A DNA stretch of 64,000 nt, taken from contig NZ_CP128360.1 of NCBI RefSeq assembly GCF_030345095.1, forward strand, positions 124,001 through 188,000, in the 5' to 3' direction. The notes under the pieces are model-generated. The model was given only the letters and a program-made list of their open reading frames with translations, made no database searches and was not told where the DNA came from. Position numbers and translations under genes: made by a program. This document shows, in pieces, positions 50,553 to 58,469 of the stretch; the first letter of the stretch is position 1; every line of letters starts with the position of its first letter. Source of the stretch: Solwaraspora sp. WMMA2056 (GTDB taxonomy: Bacteria > Actinomycetota > Actinomycetes > Mycobacteriales > Micromonosporaceae).

Positions 50553-51595
50553 ACGCACCGCCCGCCGACGGCCCAGCCGGCACCGCGCCGGTCGGCCCCG
50601 GGATCGTCGTCGCGCCCACCGGGGCCGAGGTGGTCGTCGCGCTCGACGTGGGCGGCACCGGCATCAAGGCCGCCCTGGTCAGCGCCGCCGACCGGACCGT
50701 ACGGCACACCGAGCGGCGGCCCACCGGTGCGACCCGGGGACCCGCCGCCGTGATCGACACCATCGGCGAGTTCGCCGACGCGCTGGCCGACACCGCCCGC
50801 GCCGACGGACTCGTCCCGATCGGCGTCGGCGTCGTCGTACCCGGCGTCGTCGACGAGACCACCGGAGTGGCGGTCTGGTCGGCCAACGTCGGCTTCCGCG
50901 ACGTACCGCTGCGGGACCTGGTGGCCGCGCGCACCGGCCTGCCGACGGCGCTCGGCCACGACGTACGCGCCGGTGGGATCGCCGAGGCCCGCATCGGCGC
51001 CGGTCAGGGCTGCCGGCACGTGCTGTTCGTCGCGGTCGGTACGGGGATCGCCGCCGCCGCGATCGTCGACGGCACCGGCTACCCGGGGGCGCACGGCGCC
51101 GCCGGTGAACTCGGCCACGTGGTGGTCCGCCCGGCCGGGCCGGTCTGCGGCTGCGGCCAGACCGGCTGCCTGGAAGCCGTCGCCTCCGCCGCCGCCGTGG
51201 CCCGCCGGTACGCCGAGCGGACCGGCACCCCCGGCGGCGACACGGCCGGTGCCGCCGCCGTGGCCCGCCGGGCGACCAGCGGCGACCCGGTCGCCGCGCA
51301 GGTGTGGGCCGAGGCGGTCGACGCGCTCGCCGACGGCCTGCTGATCGGCCAGGCGATGTACGACCCGGCGGTGGTGGTGCTCGGCGGCGGACTGGCCGAA
51401 GCCGGCGACCAGCTCCTCACCCCGCTGGCTGCGGCGATGCGCCAGCGGGCCACCTTCCACCGGGTGCCGCGTCTGGTCCGGGCGGCGCTCGGCGACGAGG
51501 CCGGCTGCCTCGGTGCCGCCCTGCTGGCGCTGGACTCCGTACGGCGGGTGCCGGACACCGTACGGCCGGCACTGGGCGCAGGGCCGGCACGGTGA
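50549..51595 (+). CDS. ROK-family sugar kinase
   Basis: 348 residues from GTG 50549 (GTGA overlap). It has the ATP phosphate motif LDVGGTGIKAALV, GELGHVVV of the ROK signature and the zinc site CGCGQTGCLEA. It should phosphorylate a hexose or an N-acetylated hexosamine; in this operon GlcNAc or ManNAc is the best guess. Confidence 0.92.
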   Translation: MNAPPADGPAGTAPVGPGIVVAPTGAEVVVALDVGGTGIKAALVSAADRTVRHTERRPTGATRGPAAVIDTIGEFADALADTARADGLVPIGVGVVVPGVVDETTGVAVWSANVGFRDVPLRDLVAARTGLPTALGHDVRAGGIAEARIGAGQGCRHVLFVAVGTGIAAAAIVDGTGYPGAHGAAGELGHVVVRPAGPVCGCGQTGCLEAVASAAAVARRYAERTGTPGGDTAGAAAVARRATSGDPVAAQVWAEAVDALADGLLIGQAMYDPAVVVLGGGLAEAGDQLLTPLAAAMRQRATFHRVPRLVRAALGDEAGCLGAALLALDSVRRVPDTVRPALGAGPAR

Positions 51596-52707
51596 GGCTG
51601 CGGGGCCGGGTGGTCACCCCCGATCAGGTGATCGAGCAGGGCTTCCTGACCATCGACGGGCCGACGATCAGCGACATCGGCAGCACCTCCGAGACTGCAT
51701 CCGACAGCGCAGCCGATGCCGGCTGGCTCGTGCCGGGCTTCGTCGACATCCACAACCACGGCGGCGGCGGGCACACCTTCACCACCGGCGACCCCGACTC
51801 GGCCCGGCAGGCCGCCGCCTTCCACCTGGCCCACGGCACCACCACCCTGCTGGCCAGCCTGGTCAGCTCGCCGGTCGAACTGATGCACCGGGCGGTCCGC
51901 GCGTACGCCCCGCTGGTCGTCGACGGCACCCTCGCCGGGCTGCACTTCGAAGGCCCGTACCTGTCGGTCGCACGGTGCGGCGCGCAGAACCCGGCGTACC
52001 TGCGGGACCCGGAGCCGGCGGAGCTGGCCGGGCTGCTCGATCTGGCCGCCGGCACCCTCCGGATGGTCACCGTGGCACCGGAGCGGGCCGGCGCGCTCGC
52101 CGCGATCACCCGCCTGGTCGACGCCGGAGTGGTCGCCGCGATCGGCCACACCGACGCCAGCTACGACCAGACCCGGGCGGCGATCGACGCCGGTGCCACC
52201 GCCGGTACGCACGTGTTCAACGGGATGCGCCCGCCGCACCACCGCGAGCCCGGTCCGGTGTTCGCCCTGCTCGGCGACGACCGGGTCACCTGTGAACTGA
52301 TCGCGGACGGGGTGCACCTGCACGACGGCACGCTCACCTTCGCGGCGTCGGTCGCCGGGCCCGACCGGGTCGCGCTGGTCACCGACGCGATGGCCGCCGC
52401 CGGGATGCCCGACGGCGGGTACGAGCTGGGCGGGCAGTCGGTGACGGTGACCGACGCGGTCGCCCGGCTGACCCGGGACTCCTCGATCGCCGGCAGCACG
52501 TTGACCATGGACGCGGCGCTGCGCCGGGCGGTCGCCGGCGGGATCGGCATCGTTGACGCCGTACGGATGACGGCGACCACCCCGGCGCGGCTGCTCGGGT
52601 TGGCCGGTAGCGTCGGGGCGCTCGCGCCAGGGTTGCGCGCCGACCTGGTCGAGCTCGACGACGACCTTCGGGTACGCCGGGTGATGCGGGCCGGCGTCTG
52701 GCAGTGA
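51592..52707 (+). CDS. nagA: N-acetylglucosamine-6-phosphate deacetylase
   Basis: 371 residues from GTG 51592 (GTGA overlap). The amidohydrolase metal ligands are in order: HNHGGGG, HFEGPY (Glu), AIGHTDAS (His), GTHVFNGM (His) and VTDAMAA (catalytic Asp). It converts GlcNAc-6-phosphate to glucosamine-6-phosphate plus acetate; the SIS protein may then deaminate the product. It is the last gene of the operon. Confidence 0.93.
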   Translation: MRLRGRVVTPDQVIEQGFLTIDGPTISDIGSTSETASDSAADAGWLVPGFVDIHNHGGGGHTFTTGDPDSARQAAAFHLAHGTTTLLASLVSSPVELMHRAVRAYAPLVVDGTLAGLHFEGPYLSVARCGAQNPAYLRDPEPAELAGLLDLAAGTLRMVTVAPERAGALAAITRLVDAGVVAAIGHTDASYDQTRAAIDAGATAGTHVFNGMRPPHHREPGPVFALLGDDRVTCELIADGVHLHDGTLTFAASVAGPDRVALVTDAMAAAGMPDGGYELGGQSVTVTDAVARLTRDSSIAGSTLTMDAALRRAVAGGIGIVDAVRMTATTPARLLGLAGSVGALAPGLRADLVELDDDLRVRRVMRAGVWQ

Positions 52708-52714
52708 GCCACGG

Positions 52715-52972
52715 TCACCGGTTGGTCAGGATGCTGGTGGACGGCAGCCGATAGCCGAGTTGCTGGCCGTAGGTCATCAGGGGGCGCAGGGTCGGCAGCA
52801 GGGTGGTGGTCTCCGATCGCCAGTGGTGCCCCCGGTTGCCGTCGAGGCGGCGACGCTGGGCGGATGTCGTCTGCCGCAGCCGCAGGGCGCGCAGTCGCCG
52901 GGATGCCGTGGACCGGCCGGAGCGCCAGTCGAGCCAGCGCAGCCACCAGTCCCGCAGTACGTCGATGATCAC
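52715..52972 (-). CDS. Small basic protein, function unknown
   Basis: 85 residues from GTG 52972, with an AAGGAG RBS. It starts MIIDVLRDWWLRWLDW, an amphipathic Trp-rich helix, followed by an Arg-rich middle. It is the last of three closely spaced small genes that appear to form one operon in the element remnant. No family is recognised. Confidence 0.6.
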   Translation of the reverse strand: MIIDVLRDWWLRWLDWRSGRSTASRRLRALRLRQTTSAQRRRLDGNRGHHWRSETTTLLPTLRPLMTYGQQLGYRLPSTSILTNR

Positions 52973-52992
52973 TTCGTCTCCTTGGTCAATAG

Positions 52993-53268
52993 TCAGGTCG
53001 CGGTACGTTTGGGCAGTCGGTGGAGTCCGCGTCGTTGGACGAAGATCTCGCGCCGTTCCGTGGCGTTGCCGTGGCGGTCCATCACGTAGCCGGTGAGCCA
53101 GATCCAGCCGTCGTACGTCCACTTCCGGTCCACTGCGATCACCCGGAATCGGATGCTGCGGTCGTCCGCGAACTGGACGCTCGCCTCCCGCCCGATCAGC
53201 AGCACATCTCCTGGGCTCGGTTCCGGTGTCCGGAGCAGCCGGTTGTTCACCGGGTCATCCGTCGCCAC
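52993..53268 (-). CDS. Small protein, function unknown
   Basis: 91 residues from GTG 53268 (GGAAAGG RBS). Many aromatic and charged residues alternate (FRVIAVDRKWTYDGWIWLTG), suggesting a small beta-barrel. It overlaps the preceding small gene by 14 bases. It resembles the short conserved proteins carried by actinomycete integrative elements, but I cannot name a family. Confidence 0.65.
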   Translation of the reverse strand: MATDDPVNNRLLRTPEPSPGDVLLIGREASVQFADDRSIRFRVIAVDRKWTYDGWIWLTGYVMDRHGNATERREIFVQRRGLHRLPKRTAT

Positions 53269-53416
53269 ATGGCCTTTCCACGCCGTCGGCGCCTCGTTCC
53301 ATCGGCCAGGTGGCGCATCCGCAGTTGGGGCACCATCTGGATTTCACTCGGAACGACCACAGCCCCGCGCAGAAGCCGAGCAGCGCCGCCCCAACGACCG
53401 CGCCGATCTCCACCAT
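53255..53416 (-). CDS. Short membrane protein with zinc-ribbon-like CxxC
   Basis: 53 residues from ATG 53416, which has an ideal GGAGGTCTG ribosome-binding site. A hydrophobic N-terminal helix (IGAVVGAALLGFCAGLW) leads to CPNCGC and a short tail. It is the first of three small genes. Upstream lies the operator word shared with the GntR promoter. Confidence 0.65.
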   Translation of the reverse strand: MVEIGAVVGAALLGFCAGLWSFRVKSRWCPNCGCATWPMERGADGVERPCGDG

Positions 53417-53502
53417 CAGACCTCCGAATTGGTCGGGTTCACAACGGACCTCCTGTTCAGAGCGCCCCCTGGGGGCGACAGCTCGAAACGCCAACCACTC
53501 AA

Positions 53503-53516
53503 ATACATGTGTACAC
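53503..53516 (-). promoter_or_regulatory. Operator candidate before the small-gene operon
   Basis: ATACATGTGT (53503-53512) is identical to the sequence next to the GntR gene start, and it overlaps the palindrome GTGTACAC (53509-53516). Both fit a HutC-type operator. It lies about 90 bases before the first small gene. Confidence 0.55.
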
Positions 53517-53567
53517 GAGTCTACGTAGCCGGTCAACAATGTCTCGAACGTCGTCCAATTTGCGGCC

Positions 53568-54332
53568 TTAAGCCGGAAGGGAGTAAAAGAGCACGAATGC
53601 GGCACCATCCATCACGGTGTCGCAGACCTCGACAGGCCTACCGGACGCCACCGCCGTCCGCACGAGGTGCAGAACTGGTGACCCGGCAGGCAACGCGAGG
53701 ATCCTTGCCTCTTCCTCAGTGGGCATCCGTGCGGTTGTCTCCTCGTCGTACCGCTCGAAGACGAAGCCCTGGTCCTCCATGCGGGCGTAGATGCCGCCAG
53801 GACCAGGGTTCGGCTCCGCGATCGGTGTACCGGAACCGATATCCATCGGGATGTAGGACGTGGCGTACTCGATGGGTTGGCCCTCGGCCAGGTACCGGCG
53901 GCGCCGGACCACTACCTCACTGCCGCGTGGGAGCCCTAGCCGATCCAGCACCTCAACCGGGGCTTGACCGGTCCCCACGTGCAGCACTTCGACAGTGAAC
54001 CTGCGCTCGTTCGCCTCCATATCGACGGTGAAGGCCGCTTTGCCTTCCTTCCGCCGGGCAAACCGGTCCGACGAAAGCCGCTTGACCGGTGGCCGACGTC
54101 GGACGAACCAGCCCTTGCCGTGCTCGGCAACCACCAGACCGTCCGTAACGAGGACCGACAACGCCCTGCGCGCGGTCACCCTGCTGACCCCGTAGTCGTT
54201 GACCAGGGAGCTCTCCGAGGGAAGCTGTGCGCCCGGCGCGAGATCATGCCGCTCGATCGCCTCGCGGAGGTGGTCCGCGATCTGCCGGTAGACCGCTCGG
54301 TCACTGGCAGGGTCGATCTTGCGGATGCTCAT
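53568..54332 (-). CDS. GntR/HutC-family repressor (KorSA-like)
   Basis: 254 residues from ATG 54332. It has an N-terminal winged HTH (AVYRQIADHLREAIERHDLA, then VNDYGVSRVTARRALSVL) and a UTRA effector domain ending LHLVRTAVASGRPVEVCDTV. This type represses transfer and excision genes of pSAM2-like elements. It faces a NUDIX gene. Identical ATACATGTGT words before its own start and before the small genes suggest it controls both. Confidence 0.88.
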   Translation of the reverse strand: MSIRKIDPASDRAVYRQIADHLREAIERHDLAPGAQLPSESSLVNDYGVSRVTARRALSVLVTDGLVVAEHGKGWFVRRRPPVKRLSSDRFARRKEGKAAFTVDMEANERRFTVEVLHVGTGQAPVEVLDRLGLPRGSEVVVRRRRYLAEGQPIEYATSYIPMDIGSGTPIAEPNPGPGGIYARMEDQGFVFERYDEETTARMPTEEEARILALPAGSPVLHLVRTAVASGRPVEVCDTVMDGAAFVLFYSLPA

Positions 54333-54350
54333 CGTCAGACTCCAGGAGGT

Positions 54351-54360
54351 ATACATGTGT
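54351..54360. promoter_or_regulatory. Operator candidate between GntR and NUDIX genes
   Basis: ATACATGTGT occurs 19 bases upstream of the GntR start and 23 bases upstream of the NUDIX start. A second ACATGT half follows at 54366-54371, giving an ACATGT-seven-ACATGT arrangement. Confidence 0.55.
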
Positions 54361-54383
54361 TGACAACATGTTAACCTGCGTCC

Positions 54384-54842
54384 ATGACCGATGCCACCGG
54401 CAGCCCGAGACACTCCGTCAGCGTCGCTGCCGTGATCGTCGATTCAGCCGGGCGAGTGCTGGTGACGCAACGTCGCGACAACGCCCACTGGGAACCGCCC
54501 GGTGGGGTGCTTGAACTTGAGGAATCCGTGCTGGACGGCGTACGCCGCGAGGTCTGGGAGGAGACAGGCCTTGTTGTCGAGCCGACTCGGCTCACCGGCG
54601 TCTACAAGAACATGCCCCGTGGCATCGTCGCGCTGATGTTCCGCGCCGAGGTCACCGGGGGAACTCTCTCGACGTCCGACGAGACGAGCCAGATCGAGTG
54701 GTGGACACCCGACACGGTGACGGAGCGGATGGACCCTGCCTACGCAGTCCGGATCCTCGATGCGCTCCGCGAGGACGGCCCGGCCGTCCGCGCCCACGAT
54801 GGTGTCGCGTTGCTTACCGGTGTTGCCGCCCTGCCCCGCTGA
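54384..54842 (+). CDS. NUDIX hydrolase (Pif-like)
   Basis: 152 residues. The Nudix box GGVLELEESVLDGVRREVWE continues EETGLV and is complete, with all metal-binding Glu. No RBS is seen; TAACCT 6 bases before ATG may serve a leaderless start. Nudix proteins hydrolyse nucleoside diphosphates linked to another moiety. In pSAM2 the Pif protein has this domain and blocks redundant transfer, and the gene is next to the GntR repressor as here. Confidence 0.88.
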   Translation: MTDATGSPRHSVSVAAVIVDSAGRVLVTQRRDNAHWEPPGGVLELEESVLDGVRREVWEETGLVVEPTRLTGVYKNMPRGIVALMFRAEVTGGTLSTSDETSQIEWWTPDTVTERMDPAYAVRILDALREDGPAVRAHDGVALLTGVAALPR

Positions 54843-55325
54843 CCCCCCTGAACAGCCTGCTGCACCCAGCGCTGCGAGAGATCTCCCTGCATGTCGTTGG
54901 CCCCCGAGCAGGGCGGTCGTCGAGGCAGCGGACGGGGCCGTGGCGAAGTCGGCCCGCGCTCCGCGCGGTGTGGCCGAGCGCACGCCGCACCGGGCGCGCG
55001 GGAGCCATCCCGCCCGCCGTCAACCCGGGTGAGCCGAGCAGACCGCTGACGGACCCGCCCGCGTCCATACGCACGTCAAGCCGTCTTGACGTGGCGGGCG
55101 GCGGCCCGATCCACAGTGTGCGGGTCGACGGCAGACGGGATGGGGGTGGATGCCTCCCTATCGCTTCTCGCGGTGCAGAGAGGGAGGCCCTGAGACGGTG
55201 ATCTTGGCTCGTCCTCAGCAGTTGACTACCCGGAAACCGGCGTGGAAGTGCCAAGTGGCCTGCTGCCGCGATCCAAAAGAAAACCCGGCCCCTCTAGGGG
55301 AACCGGGTGATGTATGCAGTGAACT
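54843..55325. other. Non-coding remnant DNA
   Basis: About 480 bases with no convincing gene. It holds a perfect 9-bp hairpin (CACGTCAAG, loop CCGT, 55072-55093), possibly the NUDIX terminator, and a weaker GCCTCCCT repeat pair at 55152-55188. Confidence 0.5.
55274..55308 (-). terminator. Rho-independent terminator after the integrase remnant
   Basis: On the minus strand an ACCCGG-type stem with a CCCCTAGAGGGG core is followed by TTTTCTTTT. It lies 18 bases after the integrase fragment and is one of the few U-rich terminators in the window. Confidence 0.75.
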
Positions 55326-55600
55326 CTAGCGCAGCCCGAGCAGTTCCCCGCGCCGGAATCCCATCGTGGCGGCGACCACGTACAGCGCGTACAGCAGGTG
55401 ACCCTCGGCAGCCTTGAGCAGACCTCGTACCTGTTCAACCGACAGCCCCTTGCCGACCTTCAACGGGGCGATGGAATCCGGACCAGCTCGGCGACGTTGC
55501 GGGAGACGAGTTCTTCCCGCTTCGTATGCTGGAGCGCGTTGCGCAGAACAGCGTGCACGAACTGCACCTGAAGCGGGCTTTGGCTGCTTGCCGCAGCAAC
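55326..55600 (-). pseudogene. Frameshifted and truncated tyrosine integrase
   Basis: Two minus-strand frames give contiguous integrase-like sequence. From about 55573 to 55478, VHAVLRNALQHTKREELVSR and NVAELVRIP match the core-binding domain. From about 55475 on, a shifted frame gives LSVEQVRGLLKAA and ATMGFRRGELLGLR, reaching the first catalytic Arg before a stop. The remaining catalytic His-x-x-Arg and Tyr are missing. The gene cannot encode an active recombinase. Confidence 0.8.
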
Positions 55601-55722
55601 CGGGGTTGACATCAAAGTGACCCACATCGTCGGCTTCTACACCAACCCCAACCACGTCGTCGACCGTCCATGCGGCTGCGCATCGATCACGGCTATGAGG
55701 GGCGTTCGAAGCCGTACATCGG

Positions 55723-56274
55723 TTAGGACACCGCGAGCCGATCCGTGATCCGCTCGACGGCTTCCAGCAGTGTCGGTCTGGCCCGTACCCAGAACCTGGT
55801 GACCGGGTGATCCGGGCCATAGCGCTGCTCGATCTCCGCCAGCCGGTCCGCAACGGCGACATCGTGTCCGTCCGGGCCCGTCGTCATGTCCGCGTACCAG
55901 AGGGCATCAGCGGTCAGCGACTGTTCCTGCGGGAACTCAGCGGCCAACTCGTCCCGAAGGCCACGTTCCTCCGCCTCGAACAGCGCGCACGAATGGTGAG
56001 CCACCAGAGCCGCCACTCGATCGGACACCCCGACACGGCGCAGCCACCGCCCGCCATCGAGAGCATGCAGGCCGGTATCGGCCACCCCGGGGGCGTACCC
56101 GACATCGTGCAGCCACGCGGCAGCGACGAGAACCTCAGCGTCCGCCGGGTCCAGGACATGACTGACCTCGCCGGCCTTCCCGGCAACGGCCTGCACATGA
56201 CGCCAACGCCGAGGCAGAGCCGCCGCCAACCGTTCCTCGGCAAGCTCAGCCGCTCGCGCCACCAGCCCCGACAT
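55723..56274 (-). CDS. HD-domain phosphohydrolase
   Basis: 183 residues. His in RRWRHVQAV, the HD pair in AAWLHDVGYAPG and later His and Asp residues (LVAHHSCAL, ADMTTGPDG) form the metal site. The likely substrate is a nucleotide or phosphoester. Genes of this type often lie beside GntR and NUDIX genes of integrative elements in actinomycetes, so it may be part of the remnant. Confidence 0.85.
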   Translation of the reverse strand: MSGLVARAAELAEERLAAALPRRWRHVQAVAGKAGEVSHVLDPADAEVLVAAAWLHDVGYAPGVADTGLHALDGGRWLRRVGVSDRVAALVAHHSCALFEAEERGLRDELAAEFPQEQSLTADALWYADMTTGPDGHDVAVADRLAEIEQRYGPDHPVTRFWVRARPTLLEAVERITDRLAVS

Positions 56275-56287
56275 GAAGCGTCAGCGG

Positions 56288-57091
56288 TCAGGACAGGCCG
56301 GCGGGGCGGTCCAGGCCGCCGCGCACCCATGGCAGCCGTACGGTGTCCCACGGCACCCGCTGCAGCAGGCGCAGCAGCAGCCAGCCGAGCAGCAGCCCGG
56401 CGACCGAGTCGGTCAGCCAGTGGTAGCCCAGGTAGACCGTGGTGCAGAAGATGACGACGGCGGGCAGCAGCCGCAGCGCCCAGTAGCCGGGGAACGGCCG
56501 TCCGGCCGGCACCGGCCGCCCGTACGAGCGGCGCAGCGCGGTGATCAGCAGGGCGATCACGGCGTACCAGATGACGGCGTTGGCGACGTGCCCCGACGGG
56601 TACGCCATCGCCGGCGTCGCCTCGGTGAACAGCCGCTCCGGGAACGGGTCCTCGAAGTTGCGCGGGTAGGCCCGGGGCAGCAGTACCTTCATCGCGCCGA
56701 CACTGAGGTAGGTCGACGCCACGGCGGCGAGCACCGGCAGCGCCGGCCGGACCGACCGGACCCGCCGGCCCAGCCAGAGCGCGAGCAGGCTGGAGACCGG
56801 GATCAGCACCGAGCCGCCCTGGCCGAAGTAGTTGAGGACTCGGGCCGCCCAGTACGCCACCGGTGGCCGGTTCGCCTCGACCCAGTCGCGTACCGCCACG
56901 TCGGTGTCGAGGAACACACCGGCGATCAGCGCCCCGGTCAGCCCGGCCAGGGCCGCCAGCAGCAGTACGTCGAACCACCAGCCGGCCGGCGTCGGTGTCG
57001 GCCGCCGTCGCGCGTCGGCCAGCTGCGCGGACGGGCGGGAGGCGGTGGCGTCGGGCACGCCGGCCAGGTTACCGAACGCCGGGCGTGACAT
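56288..57091 (-). CDS. PAP2-family membrane phosphatase
   Basis: 267 residues with about six membrane spans. The three acid-phosphatase motifs are KVLLPRAYPR, AYPSGHVAN and GYHWLTDSVAG. It should dephosphorylate a lipid phosphate such as phosphatidate or undecaprenyl pyrophosphate at the outer face of the membrane. The HD gene follows 13 bases after. Confidence 0.92.
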   Translation of the reverse strand: MSRPAFGNLAGVPDATASRPSAQLADARRRPTPTPAGWWFDVLLLAALAGLTGALIAGVFLDTDVAVRDWVEANRPPVAYWAARVLNYFGQGGSVLIPVSSLLALWLGRRVRSVRPALPVLAAVASTYLSVGAMKVLLPRAYPRNFEDPFPERLFTEATPAMAYPSGHVANAVIWYAVIALLITALRRSYGRPVPAGRPFPGYWALRLLPAVVIFCTTVYLGYHWLTDSVAGLLLGWLLLRLLQRVPWDTVRLPWVRGGLDRPAGLS

Positions 57092-57207
57092 TGTCGTGTC
57101 GCGGTGGCGACAGGATGGCGGCGGGACCCTACAAATGCCATCAATAACGGACGAATCACGAGTGTTAGCCGAGCCACGGCAGGCGGCATCGCGGCGGCGT
57201 ACCCGTC

Positions 57208-58428
57208 ATGCTTGATCCCGTGCGGATCACCTCGGCCCTTGTGGACCCGGCGCTGCTCGACCTGCCCTGGTCGACACCGCTGGAGCAGTGGCCTGCCGAC
57301 CACCTGGTGGCACTGCCGCAGGGCATCTCGCGGCACGTCGTCCGGTTCGTCAAACTCGCCGGCACCGTCTACGCGGTCAAGGAGACCGGTGAACGGGTCG
57401 CCGAACGCGAGTACGACCTGCTGCGCGCCCTGGAACGGATCGACTTCCCGTCCGTCGAGGCGGTGGCGATCGTCGCCGACCGCACCGACGCCGACGGCGA
57501 GCCCCTCGACCCGGTACTGATCACCCGGCACCTGCAGTTCTCCCTGCCGTACCGGGCGCTGTTCTCCAACCAGCTGCGCCCGGAGACGCTGGCCCGGCTG
57601 CTCGACGCGCTCGCCGCGCTGATCGTCCGGATGCACCTGACCGGCTTCTTCTGGGGCGACTGCTCACTGTCGAACACCCTGTTCCGCCGGGACGCGGGCG
57701 CGTTCGCCGCGTACCTGGTCGACGCCGAGACCGGGGCGCTGCGGCCCAGCCTGTCCAACGGGCAACGCGGCGAGGATCTGGAGATCGCCCGGGTCAACAT
57801 CTTCGGCGAGGCGCTCGACCTGCAGGCCGCCGGCCTGCTGCACGAGTCGATCGACCCGGAGACGGTCGCCGAGGAGGTCGTCGCCCGCTACGAACGCCTC
57901 TGGCACGAGATCACCTACGAGCAGCACGTCGAACGCGAGTCGCGGCACGACATCGAACGCCGGATCCGCCGGCTCAACGAGCTCGGCTTCGACGTCGCCG
58001 AAGTGGCCATGTCGGTCGTCGACCGCGGCTCCTACCTCGTCCGCCCCAAGGTCGTCGACGCCGGCTACCACAGCCGCCGGCTGCTGCGCCTGACCGGGCT
58101 CGACGCCGAGGAGAACCAGGCCCGCCGGCTGCTCAACGACCTCGACGCGTACCGGGCGGAGAGCGACCTGACCGACGAGCAGCAGGCGTCGCACCGCTGG
58201 CTGACCGAGGTGTTCGAGCCGGTGGTCCGCGCGGTCCCCGCCCACCTGCGCCGCAAGGTCGAGCCGTCGGAGCTGTTCGCGCAGGTCATCGAACACCGCT
58301 GGCGGCTGTCCGAGCAGGCCGGCCGGGACGTGGGGCTGGCCCCGGCGGTCCAGTCGTTCCTCGCCGACGTGCTGGTGCACTACCCGGACGAGCAGGCGGT
58401 GCTCGGCGCAGAGGTGCCGGTCGGCTGA
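57208..58428 (+). CDS. DUF4032 kinase-like protein
   Basis: 406 residues from ATG 57208 (GTG 57220 is an alternative). The N-terminal 220 residues have an LPS-kinase-like fold: AVKETGERVAEREYDLLRAL and GFFWGDCSLSNTLFR (catalytic loop), then LVDAETGALRP. The C-terminal DUF4032 part is helical. Members are widespread in actinobacteria and unstudied. The phosphoryl-transfer residues look intact, so it may be a small-molecule or protein kinase. Confidence 0.88.
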   Translation: MLDPVRITSALVDPALLDLPWSTPLEQWPADHLVALPQGISRHVVRFVKLAGTVYAVKETGERVAEREYDLLRALERIDFPSVEAVAIVADRTDADGEPLDPVLITRHLQFSLPYRALFSNQLRPETLARLLDALAALIVRMHLTGFFWGDCSLSNTLFRRDAGAFAAYLVDAETGALRPSLSNGQRGEDLEIARVNIFGEALDLQAAGLLHESIDPETVAEEVVARYERLWHEITYEQHVERESRHDIERRIRRLNELGFDVAEVAMSVVDRGSYLVRPKVVDAGYHSRRLLRLTGLDAEENQARRLLNDLDAYRAESDLTDEQQASHRWLTEVFEPVVRAVPAHLRRKVEPSELFAQVIEHRWRLSEQAGRDVGLAPAVQSFLADVLVHYPDEQAVLGAEVPVG

Positions 58429-58469
58429 GACCGGGCGCGGTCAGGCGACGACGGGTCGGTGCGGCGCGG

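Larger units (their letters stand above)
52715..56274. mobile_element. Probable remnant of an actinomycete integrative (pSAM2/AICE-type) element
   Basis: Within 3.5 kb there are three small operon-like genes, a GntR/HutC repressor divergent from a NUDIX gene, and a frameshifted, truncated tyrosine integrase. In pSAM2 the korSA repressor and the Nudix gene pif are neighbours. GC content is lower than the flanks, with uncommon codons. No replication, excision (xis) or FtsK/Tra-like gene is left, and no tRNA attachment site is found. The HD-domain gene at the right may belong to the element or the chromosome. The borders are approximate. Confidence 0.6.

Noticed and set aside
54360..54377. TTGACA and TAACCT as a -35/-10 pair for the NUDIX gene
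   Set aside because: Spacing is only 6 bases; the TTGACA is more likely part of the repressor operator.
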